Positions 19,105 through 27,550 of a DNA stretch of 59,916 nucleotides are shown here, one piece after another (the first letter of the stretch is position 1; every line of letters begins with the position of its first letter). The DNA lies in assembly GCA_903861045.1 (NCBI GenBank), contig CAIOST010000240.1:1-59916 (forward strand), in the 5' to 3' direction. The translations under genes and the position numbers were made by a program. The stretch comes from an uncultured bacterium. GTDB taxonomy: Bacteria; Verrucomicrobiota; Kiritimatiellia; RFP12; CAIWXQ01. The notes under the pieces are model-generated. The model did not search any database, was not told where the DNA came from, and was given only the letters and a program-made list of their open reading frames with translations.

Positions 19105-20378
19105 GTTGAAATCTTGGCCGGTGCCATATCCAAATCGGTGTGGGGCACGGAGGCCGACTCACCAGGTAGCGTTGCGACGTAAAACAGGAACAGCAAGGCG
19201 GCCGGATTGATTCGTCCGCCGAGGGGGATTTCGGTTAATGTGACGATAAGGATCGCGGTCATGACCGCGGCGGCCCGGTCTGCCCGCGCACCGTGCCGTG
19301 CGTGCAATTCCGGGTACCGCCGCACCCAACCGCTGCCCGACCACGCCACAGCGGTAAAGCCGATCAGGCCGAGTACGCCGGCGGAGAAGAGATGCTCGAT
19401 CCACGCGCTGTGGCAGTGGGAGGCGAAGAACGCCGGCGAGCTGTCCTGCCAGTTCAGATAGTAGCGGGTCATACCGTGACCACATCCCACTGCCATCATC
19501 TTAAAACTGCCCGACACCATTTGCATCGCCGCGCTCCACACCTCGGTGCGGCCCGTCAGGCTCCGCAGGTGCTCAACTTCCAGACCACGGTTAAACCACA
19601 GTAACACGTCGTTTCCCATACAACTGGCCGCCAGCTCGCAAGCCACACCAAGCGCGACGACCAACCAGAAGGCGCGGGCGGTCGTCCGGGCGCGCCGCAT
19701 GGCGTAGAGGATCAGTGCGGAACCCAGCAGGGCCAACATAACGATGCGAGTGCGAGTCGCCAGCACAACCCCTAACAGCAGCGCGCGCACCATGAACAGA
19801 CCAGCGCCGCGCTCAAACCCGCGCACAACGGGCAGTAGCCAAAAGGCTAGCACAGCGTACAATCCCAACAATGCCGGACTCGTGACATCGCGCCCAAGCC
19901 GCCGCAGCTCCACGTCATGGGCGTCCCCTTGGGCTAGCAAGGAGATAGCCGAATCCTTGACCACGATGATAAGCATGATGATGACCCACATACGCTCCAT
20001 GCTCTCGAGTTGGCGTTTGTCCGAACTTAGCGCTGTCAGACGTACAGTCAACGCGATACCACCAGCCGTAAGCAACCAGTAGGCCAGCGCCGTCTTCTGC
20101 GCCGGGCAGAACACTGCAGAAATAAGCAGCGTTACGATGTAGAAGCGCAACACAGCTTGTGGGCCATCCCGCGAAACTGTCAGCAACATGCGCGCGCCGA
20201 TTAGCAAGCCAACAGCAAAAACCGCGACGCGCACGAATACCAACCAATCCCCACCGGTGGCATCCACCAAGCGATTACGCAGACACGTGCCAGTGAGCAC
20301 GAGCATCGCCCCCCACACGCACAAGGCCAAACGATTGACTCGGCCAATACCAGTAACGCTATTCTCAGTTTCGGTCAT
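19101..20378 (-). CDS. O-antigen ligase/polymerase family protein (copy 1)
   Basis: Multi-TM; SSPAFFASHCHSAWIEHLFSAGVLGLIGF (Wzy_C-like H..WIE motif). Confidence 0.8.
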   Translation of the reverse strand: MTETENSVTGIGRVNRLALCVWGAMLVLTGTCLRNRLVDATGGDWLVFVRVAVFAVGLLIGARMLLTVSRDGPQAVLRFYIVTLLISAVFCPAQKTALAYWLLTAGGIALTVRLTALSSDKRQLESMERMWVIIMLIIVVKDSAISLLAQGDAHDVELRRLGRDVTSPALLGLYAVLAFWLLPVVRGFERGAGLFMVRALLLGVVLATRTRIVMLALLGSALILYAMRRARTTARAFWLVVALGVACELAASCMGNDVLLWFNRGLEVEHLRSLTGRTEVWSAAMQMVSGSFKMMAVGCGHGMTRYYLNWQDSSPAFFASHCHSAWIEHLFSAGVLGLIGFTAVAWSGSGWVRRYPELHARHGARADRAAAVMTAILIVTLTEIPLGGRINPAALLFLFYVATLPGESASVPHTDLDMAPAKIST

Positions 20379-21882
20379 CGCTTCTATCGCCAGCTATCCG
20401 GCGCATCGCTCGCCAGACCACTTCCTTCTCGGCCGGTGCCAGAAAGCGGCTGCGATACAAATAAGCCAGCGCGCCAGCCCCCATCAGGCCGACGGACAGA
20501 ACGAGCATCCAGGCTGGCTGCCGCTCCAACGCAAGGGCCAGCGCAAGCGTCCCGCCGCCGAAGGCCACGCAGATCATGATCCGTTTCCATTCTAGTGGGA
20601 AAGGATAGCTCCGCCGGCCTTCGTGCACGACCCACAGCGCACGCACACCGCTAACCAGGTTGCGTGTCAGAACCGCCCCCGTCACGCCCAGAAAGGGAAT
20701 AACGGCAATATTTAGGCCTATGCAGATCACCATAAAGGTTGTCACAAACCCAGCCAGAGCCCGCGTGCGTTGGGCTGCGGTGAGCAGCGCCTCGCCCACG
20801 TAGAAAACTCCCGTGAACGCCACCGCCGGTAGCAACAGCATCATGATCCGAAAGGCATCGGCGTAGTTCGACGGCGCGATTAGCGGCAGCATGAACTTCC
20901 CGGCCACCACCAAGCCCAGCGCTGCCGCCATAAAAACAAGTAGCAGATAGGTCAGAATCCGGCCGACGGCCCGCTGGCCCTCTGCTTCGTGGATGTGCCC
21001 AAAGACGAAAGGCTCATACGCTATCTGGAAAGGCGACACTACCAGAATGTAGATCACCATCGCGAGCTTATTGCCTAAGGAATAGAGTGCAACGTCCTCC
21101 ATGGAACCCACGTAGCCAAGGATGTACAGTGTCGAAACTTCTGTGATCAAAGAGCCGGACATAGACAGAATCAACGGAAAGCCGAACCAGACTAACTGCT
21201 GAGTCGCTTCGCGCGATATCCGCAAACCTGTGCCAGGCAACAAAAGTCCTGCTAACACCGTCGCTACCAGCCCGTTCGCTGCCAGATTACTGATCAGGAC
21301 ACCCTTGACACCGGCGCTCAGCATAATCACCGCCGCCGCCGTGATGACGATCTGTAGTAAGACACAGGCCAACGTCGCAGCAATGTACTTCAATCCCTGA
21401 TTTGTGGCCCGATAGTGCGAGATTAAGACGAAGAAGATGGATCCGCTCAGCGCCGCAGCGCACGCCAGAAAAACATACACCGCTGCATCGGCGATGTGCA
21501 GCATGGCGGCAAACAACGGGCCCAACGCCAAAACGGCCAAGCCGGTTACCAGTGCACCGGAAACCAAATTTACCAGAACAGCCGACGCCAGCAGCGTCCC
21601 GGACTGTCCGCGATCCGCATAATCCCCGGCAAACCGCAGAATGGCAGTGCGCAGACCGAGATGCATGACGACGAAGATAATCTCCATCGTCGCCTGCATC
21701 GTGGAAAGCAGTCCAAATTCGCAGACACTCAGGTAATGCGTGTAGAGAGGTATCAGCAGGAATGCGCTAGCCCGAACTAAGATAACGCCCACACCGAAAA
21801 TCAGCACGCTTTTTCCGAACGACTTGACGTGGTTGCGTGCCGTACGGAAATCTGGCACTGTGGTACATGCTGGGTTGATCAT
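20365..21882 (-). CDS. Oligosaccharide flippase, Wzx family
   Basis: 505 aa, about 12 TM, FGKSVLIFGVGVILVRASAFLLIPLYTHYLSVCEFGLLSTMQA typical of Wzx/MATE-like flippases. Confidence 0.88.
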   Translation of the reverse strand: MINPACTTVPDFRTARNHVKSFGKSVLIFGVGVILVRASAFLLIPLYTHYLSVCEFGLLSTMQATMEIIFVVMHLGLRTAILRFAGDYADRGQSGTLLASAVLVNLVSGALVTGLAVLALGPLFAAMLHIADAAVYVFLACAAALSGSIFFVLISHYRATNQGLKYIAATLACVLLQIVITAAAVIMLSAGVKGVLISNLAANGLVATVLAGLLLPGTGLRISREATQQLVWFGFPLILSMSGSLITEVSTLYILGYVGSMEDVALYSLGNKLAMVIYILVVSPFQIAYEPFVFGHIHEAEGQRAVGRILTYLLLVFMAAALGLVVAGKFMLPLIAPSNYADAFRIMMLLLPAVAFTGVFYVGEALLTAAQRTRALAGFVTTFMVICIGLNIAVIPFLGVTGAVLTRNLVSGVRALWVVHEGRRSYPFPLEWKRIMICVAFGGGTLALALALERQPAWMLVLSVGLMGAGALAYLYRSRFLAPAEKEVVWRAMRRIAGDRSDDRN

Positions 21883-22010
21883 GGGGGGCGCGGAACCGGG
21901 ACAGCATAGCCGAACAAACTGCTGTTGAGCGCGTCGTATGGGTCATAACCAGACCAGTCCTGCTGGCGACAATAGTCCAGCAGCGCTTGCGTGATCTGGG
22001 TAACGTTCAT
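21879..22010 (-). pseudogene. 43-aa N-terminal remnant of a larger EPS-cluster gene, ATGA-coupled to the flippase
   Basis: MNVTQITQALLDYCRQQDWSGYDPYDALNSSLFGYAVPVPRPP*; the GYDPYDALNS N-terminus is recalled from longer EPS-locus proteins. TGA overlaps the ATG of the flippase. Confidence 0.5.
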
Positions 22011-22029
22011 GGTTAAGGCTTGGCGACAC

Positions 22030-23172
22030 TCAATGCGTAAGGGCCACAATCTGTTCGGTCAAGCGGTTCAGGGTCGTCAGGGTCGTCAGGGGGACGCCCT
22101 CCGCCAGCTTCCGACACTCGACCTTGATTTTCGTGGCCACATCGCCCAGGCTTTGTAGCAAGACCAGCCGTCCGGTCTCCGCCAAATGCCGGTCCACAGC
22201 GCCCATTTTGCCCCGGAAGATGCTGTAGACCGGCACCCCCAGGGCAGCGGCTTCGCGATTCATGGTGCCGCCACCGCTGACCACCAGGTCGGCATGCCAG
22301 AGCAGATTCAGACCCTCAATGGCGCTCTTGGGAATCACAGTTTTATGGTGTGTAAAGAAATGCGGCCACTTGGCCTGGAGGTCGTCGCTCTGCCGGTTGT
22401 TGCGGGGCAACAACACGATGCGCACGCCGGGGGCCGCATGCAGCTTCTGCATCACGGCGTCCAGCAGCAACTCACTCTCCGGGTTGTGATAATGGGCTTC
22501 CGTGGCGGGCGGCCGCACGACCGCTAGCAGGGCCGCGCCGCGCACCCCCAATTCATCGAGGATCGCCGAATCAGGCCGAAAATCATGCACGTACACGTCT
22601 TCCTTGATCCCCGGATACTTGAGAATGCGACGTTTGTCGCCCTCGACGGCCGCGTCGGGAATCACATCCGGCAAGATGCGCCAGGTGGGATGCATCAGCG
22701 GCGGGAATCGGGCGTATTCGTAGTCCGCGATCAGCACCGAGGGAATTCCCAGGATGTTGGACAGTATGAACTGCGCACGTGAGCCGTGCGAGACGGCTAG
22801 CATCGGCCGACGCGTGCGAATCGCACCATAGAGCTGAAAGGCCCGGTAGAAGAGCCCGAGCACTTTCATGAGGCGATTGCGGCCGTGATGCCGGCCAACT
22901 TGGGTGCAGGCCACCCCCAAGCGCCTGGCCAGATCGCAGACCTGAAAGGCATCGCGCGCCGTCACAATCACCTCGAAGCCGCGCGCACGCAGTTCGCGGA
23001 TGATCGGCCGGAAAAAAGGCACATGCGGCGTGTTGTCGAGGTCGATCCAGATGGTCTTGCGCGGCGCCCGTGCCGGCGCAGATGGCCCGGCCAGACTGGC
23101 TTTCGAACATCTTTGTCCGCCGCCAGGGACTACACGAGTTCTGGCACTTTTGTTAGCGTTTTGAGAAATCAT
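22030..23172 (-). CDS. DUF354-family (glycosyltransferase-like) protein
   Basis: KTIWIDLDNTPHVPFFRPIIRELRARGFEVIVTARD; GVACTQVGRHHGRN; DLVVSGGGTMNREAAALGVPVYSIF. Confidence 0.85.
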   Translation of the reverse strand: MISQNANKSARTRVVPGGGQRCSKASLAGPSAPARAPRKTIWIDLDNTPHVPFFRPIIRELRARGFEVIVTARDAFQVCDLARRLGVACTQVGRHHGRNRLMKVLGLFYRAFQLYGAIRTRRPMLAVSHGSRAQFILSNILGIPSVLIADYEYARFPPLMHPTWRILPDVIPDAAVEGDKRRILKYPGIKEDVYVHDFRPDSAILDELGVRGAALLAVVRPPATEAHYHNPESELLLDAVMQKLHAAPGVRIVLLPRNNRQSDDLQAKWPHFFTHHKTVIPKSAIEGLNLLWHADLVVSGGGTMNREAAALGVPVYSIFRGKMGAVDRHLAETGRLVLLQSLGDVATKIKVECRKLAEGVPLTTLTTLNRLTEQIVALTH

Positions 23173-23200
23173 AGTCCCACCAGGCAGGTCCTTACGCCCT

Positions 23201-25288
23201 TCAAGGTATCGTGACAGATCGCAAATGCGTGGGCGGATTGGGGGGGCGCGTCGCATAGAGATAGGTCGCGCCGATGGCCGGCTTAACGCCCGACCAAGGG
23301 AACCACACGCCTGCCCCATCGGCCCAGGTTTTGGCCGCCGTTACACGAAGCTGCGTGGCAGAGTTCACGGAGGCTACGATCGCGGTCCCGCCCTCAGCCA
23401 GGGCAATCACATCGCCAGGCAGAAACACCCGGCGGGCGTCCAGCCCGGATACGACGGGCACCAGATTCAGGATGGTAGCGGCATTGCCTGCCCCGGCAGC
23501 CCGGAAGGGGAAGGCACCGGCATTGATGCACGGCGAGGTGGGCTGGAGCTGCAGATTACTTAGCAACCAACTATCCTGCACGGAAACCAGCAGTGGATTC
23601 GTAGCCAGACAACTGATACCGAGCCAGCCATTGGCGCCCGTGGTGATATCAGATGCCGTATAGGCCGTTGTCTTTTGCTGAATCACCACCCCGCTGCGAC
23701 TGGAGGAAAACAGGGAGTTGATATAGTGGACCTGATAGGCCAGGCCGGCGTAATCACTCTCAATCAGGACGCTATTGCCGGTATCCGCATGACTGAGGCA
23801 GTTAATGAGATACTGGTGGTAGTTACCAGCAGGAATGGCACCGGTCACGGACGATAACTGCCCATTCCATAAGAAACCGTACCCATAATCGGCCCCCTTC
23901 CCGCTGGTACAATTTATCCAGAAATTGGTGCCCCGCGTCCCCTGGTAGACATGAAAATTGCCATCCCCCCGCGCAGCAATGGTTGTTTTCCAGCCGATGC
24001 AGCCGATGAAGTACACATCATGTGCCCCTGAATTGAGATCCAGATTATCCTTGTAGTTATTGTAACTGAGGCAATTCCGGACGGTAATGCCATACATATC
24101 ATCGCGGCTTTTGTAATCGCCATCCCGCGACAAATCCACCCCCTGCTCCCCGTTATCATGCGTATCGCAGTTTAGGACCCAGATATCTCGACCACCGCCC
24201 ACGTGAATGCCATCCGCGCCCGTAGGCGCATCACTGGCCACACAATTGCGGATATAACTATTCTCGGCATATCCCATATATATATTGGCAGCCGTGTCGT
24301 CTTGCAGATGGGTGACATGCGCAAATAGAGAATCCAGGACCACGCCCCCGATGTAGGTCGGGGTGCCCTTATCCAGCGATTGCACCATCACATTGGCACG
24401 TGCGGAATTGTAGATTTCCATGTTTTTAAGCTGGCTACCGTTGAAGCCGGCGTCTTTCACGGTAATGCCGTTAAAACTTGAATTTTGCACCAGAATGCCA
24501 TTCGTGATCGCACCATCGAAGACGATACAGTCCACCGACTCGATGGCAATCATCCCGTAATAGGAGGGCACCACCACGTTGGTAGCATCGATGACAACCT
24601 GCCCGGTTCCCCAAGAGAGGTCGCGCTGAATCGTAATGGGTTGCGGCACGGTTCCATTGGCATAGAACGCGGATGATATCCAGATCCGACCCAGGGCCGG
24701 CGCCCCCAAACGGGTGCCGCTCTTGAGTTTAAAGATCGTCCCGGCTTTCACTTTGGCGGTATTGAGCTGCACCGCCCCTGTGCCATAGCTCGTGGACTGC
24801 CAATCGGAATTCGCCACATTACGCGTGCCCGGCAGCGTCTTCCAGGCCGTTGCCTGGGTGGTCCCTGCCGCGGCATCGTTGCCATAATCAAAATCAATAT
24901 AGTAGGTGACCGCACTCGTACCGGGCGGCAAAGATTCTTGCCATGCCAGTTCGACGGAATTGGAGCTTTCATACAAAGCGGTATTATAGGCACGCACCGC
25001 AAAGTAATAGGTCTTACCAGCCGTCAGACTGGTTACGCTGCTAGTGGCCGTGTTACCGACATTCGTGATCGAGGTATAGACGCCGCTATTCGTACCCCAA
25101 ACAATTTTGTAACCGGCCAAGTCGGTTAGGGCCGTGCCGTCTGTGTTATTGGTCGGCGGGTCCCAGGCCAGCCGAACCTCAGCGGCTTGCGACAGCCCGC
25201 CTCCAACACCCGCCAGCATGGCCAGGCTAAGCCAAGCGGCCCTGCGTACGCCGAGCAACCCCTGCGCAGTAAACAACGTAGTATTCAT
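23201..25288 (-). CDS. Secreted FnIII + right-handed beta-helix protein (paralog A)
   Basis: Signal peptide (MNTTLFTAQGLLGVRRAAWLSLAMLAGVGGGLSQA); FnIII VRLAWDPPTNNTDGTALTDLAGYKIVWG; beta-helix body. Confidence 0.85.
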   Translation of the reverse strand: MNTTLFTAQGLLGVRRAAWLSLAMLAGVGGGLSQAAEVRLAWDPPTNNTDGTALTDLAGYKIVWGTNSGVYTSITNVGNTATSSVTSLTAGKTYYFAVRAYNTALYESSNSVELAWQESLPPGTSAVTYYIDFDYGNDAAAGTTQATAWKTLPGTRNVANSDWQSTSYGTGAVQLNTAKVKAGTIFKLKSGTRLGAPALGRIWISSAFYANGTVPQPITIQRDLSWGTGQVVIDATNVVVPSYYGMIAIESVDCIVFDGAITNGILVQNSSFNGITVKDAGFNGSQLKNMEIYNSARANVMVQSLDKGTPTYIGGVVLDSLFAHVTHLQDDTAANIYMGYAENSYIRNCVASDAPTGADGIHVGGGRDIWVLNCDTHDNGEQGVDLSRDGDYKSRDDMYGITVRNCLSYNNYKDNLDLNSGAHDVYFIGCIGWKTTIAARGDGNFHVYQGTRGTNFWINCTSGKGADYGYGFLWNGQLSSVTGAIPAGNYHQYLINCLSHADTGNSVLIESDYAGLAYQVHYINSLFSSSRSGVVIQQKTTAYTASDITTGANGWLGISCLATNPLLVSVQDSWLLSNLQLQPTSPCINAGAFPFRAAGAGNAATILNLVPVVSGLDARRVFLPGDVIALAEGGTAIVASVNSATQLRVTAAKTWADGAGVWFPWSGVKPAIGATYLYATRPPNPPTHLRSVTIP

Positions 25289-25373
25289 AAACACCTCCTC
25301 TTGCTTTCGTTTTAACGTAGCGAACCGGCCTGTCCAACACCGACCCCATGCCCCCACCCACGATCGCTATGCC

Positions 25374-27005
25374 CTATCCGGCACGCACGGCGTCCTTCAA
25401 CCGTTTGATATGGCCGCGCCCCATGCCTTTGACCTCGCAGCCCAATTCAAGGTATTGGCTGATCATCGCGTCGGTCAGGATCCCGTGGCAATCAATCACC
25501 GCCAGCGGGCCGCCGGCCCAGCGTACAATCTCGGCCGGGGCGAGCTGCAGATATTCCTGGTGTCGCACCGCGAAGATGACCGCCTCCACCCCTTGCAGCG
25601 CGTGCGCCAGATCCTTCTCCACGCGGATATGGGTCAGTTCCTTCTGGTTGCGGAAGAAGAGGGCCCGCGAATGGCCCGGTTCGGGATACTCGTCTTGATT
25701 TTCGAGCTCGTGCCAGTGATCCACATACGGATCATGTACGTGGATTTCTGCGCCCATTTCGGTCAGTTTGCGCGCGACCATTTCCGAGCCGCTATAGCGG
25801 GTGTCGCCGACATCCTCCCGGTAGCTGGCCCCACACAGGAGAATCTTCGCGCCGGCGATATATTTACTCATGTTTCGCAGCGCGTCGCGGGTAAGTTCCG
25901 CGGCATGCAGCGCCCGCGTGTCGTTGATATCAATGGCTAGGGGGGTGATTTTGAAGATCTGGTCTTCAAAACCGAGGATGTGCTTGTAGGCCCAGCAGCC
26001 GAGCCCCCCGTCCTTCGGCAGGCAGTATCCGCCAATGCCCGGCCCGGGGAAGATCATGTTGCTATGCGTGGGGCGCATTTTGATGGCATTTATGACCTTA
26101 ATCAGGTCCACCCCGTTGCGTTCGGCAAAGAGGCTCCACTCATCCATGTACGCAAGGATCGTGGCGCGATAGGAGTTTTCCACAATCTTGGTGGTTTCCG
26201 ACTCGATCGGGCGATCCATGACCGTCAGCGGGAACTCCTCGGTATTCAGCACCTCCTTTAGAAATTTGACCACGCGTTCCCGCGCGGCCGGCGTGCAACC
26301 GGCACAGACGCGCCAGAAATCCCGGATCGAGGAGACGTAATGACGTCCCGGCATGACGCGTTCGAAGCTGTGCGCGAGGAGCGGCACCGATGCGAGGCCG
26401 CGCTTGGCAAAGGTCTTCTTAAGGATCGGCATGGCCACGAACTCCGTGGTGCCGGGGGCCACGGTGGTTTCGATCAAGACCAGGCATTCCGGCGTCATGC
26501 GCTCGCCGATCGTGCGCAGCGTGGCCTCCAGCGCTGCCATTTCTGCCTCACCTTCACTCACATTGCCCAGTTCATGCTTGGTGTAGTCACACTGCACGTC
26601 CACGACTACACAATCAGCCAGTTTCAGGCAGTCACTGTTATACGTGGCGATCAGCGTCTGCTTATCTCGCACGCAGCGTGCGATCATGGCATCCACCTCG
26701 GGGTCCTCGGCCTTCACCGGCGACTCCCCCCGGCTTAACAGCGGAATTTTCCAGTAACTGCGTGGACTGGGGCGTTGGCACCCGATCACGAACTTGCCTG
26801 GCTGCCCGGTCTGCTTGTCCACAGTGTCGGCGATAATCGCTGCCATAACAGCGCCGACAAAGCCGACGCCCATGACCACGACAATCTCCTTGCCTTCCCT
26901 GCGCGCCTGCGCCACGGCCTGCTCAACGCGTTGCAACTCCGCGCCATACGCCTCCTTGGCCGGAATCGCAAACTTCTCCCCCATCGGTCCGACTGAGTAA
27001 TCCAT
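25374..27005 (-). CDS. UDP-glucose/GDP-mannose dehydrogenase-family nucleotide-sugar dehydrogenase (UDP-GlcNAc 6-dehydrogenase, WbpA-like)
   Basis: IVVVMGVGFVGAVMAAIIAD; IETTVAPGTTEFV; ESETTKIVENSYRA; catalytic-type GPGIGGYCLPKD. Start 27005 chosen. Confidence 0.88.
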   Translation of the reverse strand: MDYSVGPMGEKFAIPAKEAYGAELQRVEQAVAQARREGKEIVVVMGVGFVGAVMAAIIADTVDKQTGQPGKFVIGCQRPSPRSYWKIPLLSRGESPVKAEDPEVDAMIARCVRDKQTLIATYNSDCLKLADCVVVDVQCDYTKHELGNVSEGEAEMAALEATLRTIGERMTPECLVLIETTVAPGTTEFVAMPILKKTFAKRGLASVPLLAHSFERVMPGRHYVSSIRDFWRVCAGCTPAARERVVKFLKEVLNTEEFPLTVMDRPIESETTKIVENSYRATILAYMDEWSLFAERNGVDLIKVINAIKMRPTHSNMIFPGPGIGGYCLPKDGGLGCWAYKHILGFEDQIFKITPLAIDINDTRALHAAELTRDALRNMSKYIAGAKILLCGASYREDVGDTRYSGSEMVARKLTEMGAEIHVHDPYVDHWHELENQDEYPEPGHSRALFFRNQKELTHIRVEKDLAHALQGVEAVIFAVRHQEYLQLAPAEIVRWAGGPLAVIDCHGILTDAMISQYLELGCEVKGMGRGHIKRLKDAVRAG

Positions 27006-27163
27006 CCTACCCCCCTTGTTGTTATTGGTTACCATGGACTGAGAAAGCGACGTCGTCTGCCATTTTGGAAAATTAGCGGCCCGCGCCTGGCACATGGCAC
27101 GGTTCGCATACGGGATGTACCGCCTCGCGCACGGGACAAGCCCGCCGATGTGGACGGCGGCGT

Positions 27164-27462
27164 GAAAGTGTAGTGAAAGTGGCCTTTTGAAAAGGCGCCA
27201 TGATGCGCTCGTATAATGCGGCGAATGGGACGGATGGCGCAAAATACACGCATTACTAGGAGCGGTGAAGCCTTCTTTTTGGGACAGAATTAACAGGATT
27301 TTGCAGGATGGTGGCGTGAGCCATCCTGTTTAAATCTTGTTAATCCTGTCTGAAATTGGCTGCGTTATGCGCGATAGGGGGGTGATAGGAGATACAAGCT
27401 TTTGGCAGGGCCACCGCGTAGAAGATCCTACCATTTCAAACCGCCACTTTCACTACACTTTC
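27164..27462. repeat. 299-bp non-coding segment bounded by about 34-bp imperfect inverted repeats (19-bp perfect core), with a central palindrome
   Basis: GAAAGTGTAGTGAAAGTGG (27164-27182) and its exact reverse complement CCACTTTCACTACACTTTC (27444-27462); similarity extends inwards (gccttttgaaaagg / gcggtttgaaatgg). Confidence 0.8.
27283..27350. repeat. REP-like extragenic palindrome with 'aattaacaggatt' / 'ttaatcctgtc' arms
   Basis: gacagaattaacaggattttgCAGGATGG-N9-CCATCCTGtttaaatcttgttaatcctgtc; arms pair over about 30 bp with few mismatches. Confidence 0.8.
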
Positions 27463-27550
27463 GCTTTGGCGTCCACTGCCGATTACTTCTTCCCAAAGCA
27501 AACCCCAACCTAAACCCACCCACGGTGGCAGGGCCTGTAAGCCCTTCCCT

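Noticed and set aside
22052-22098. Short gggtcgtca tandem repeat
   Set aside because: Only two units, in frame within the DUF354 gene (TTLTTL); ordinary microrepeat.
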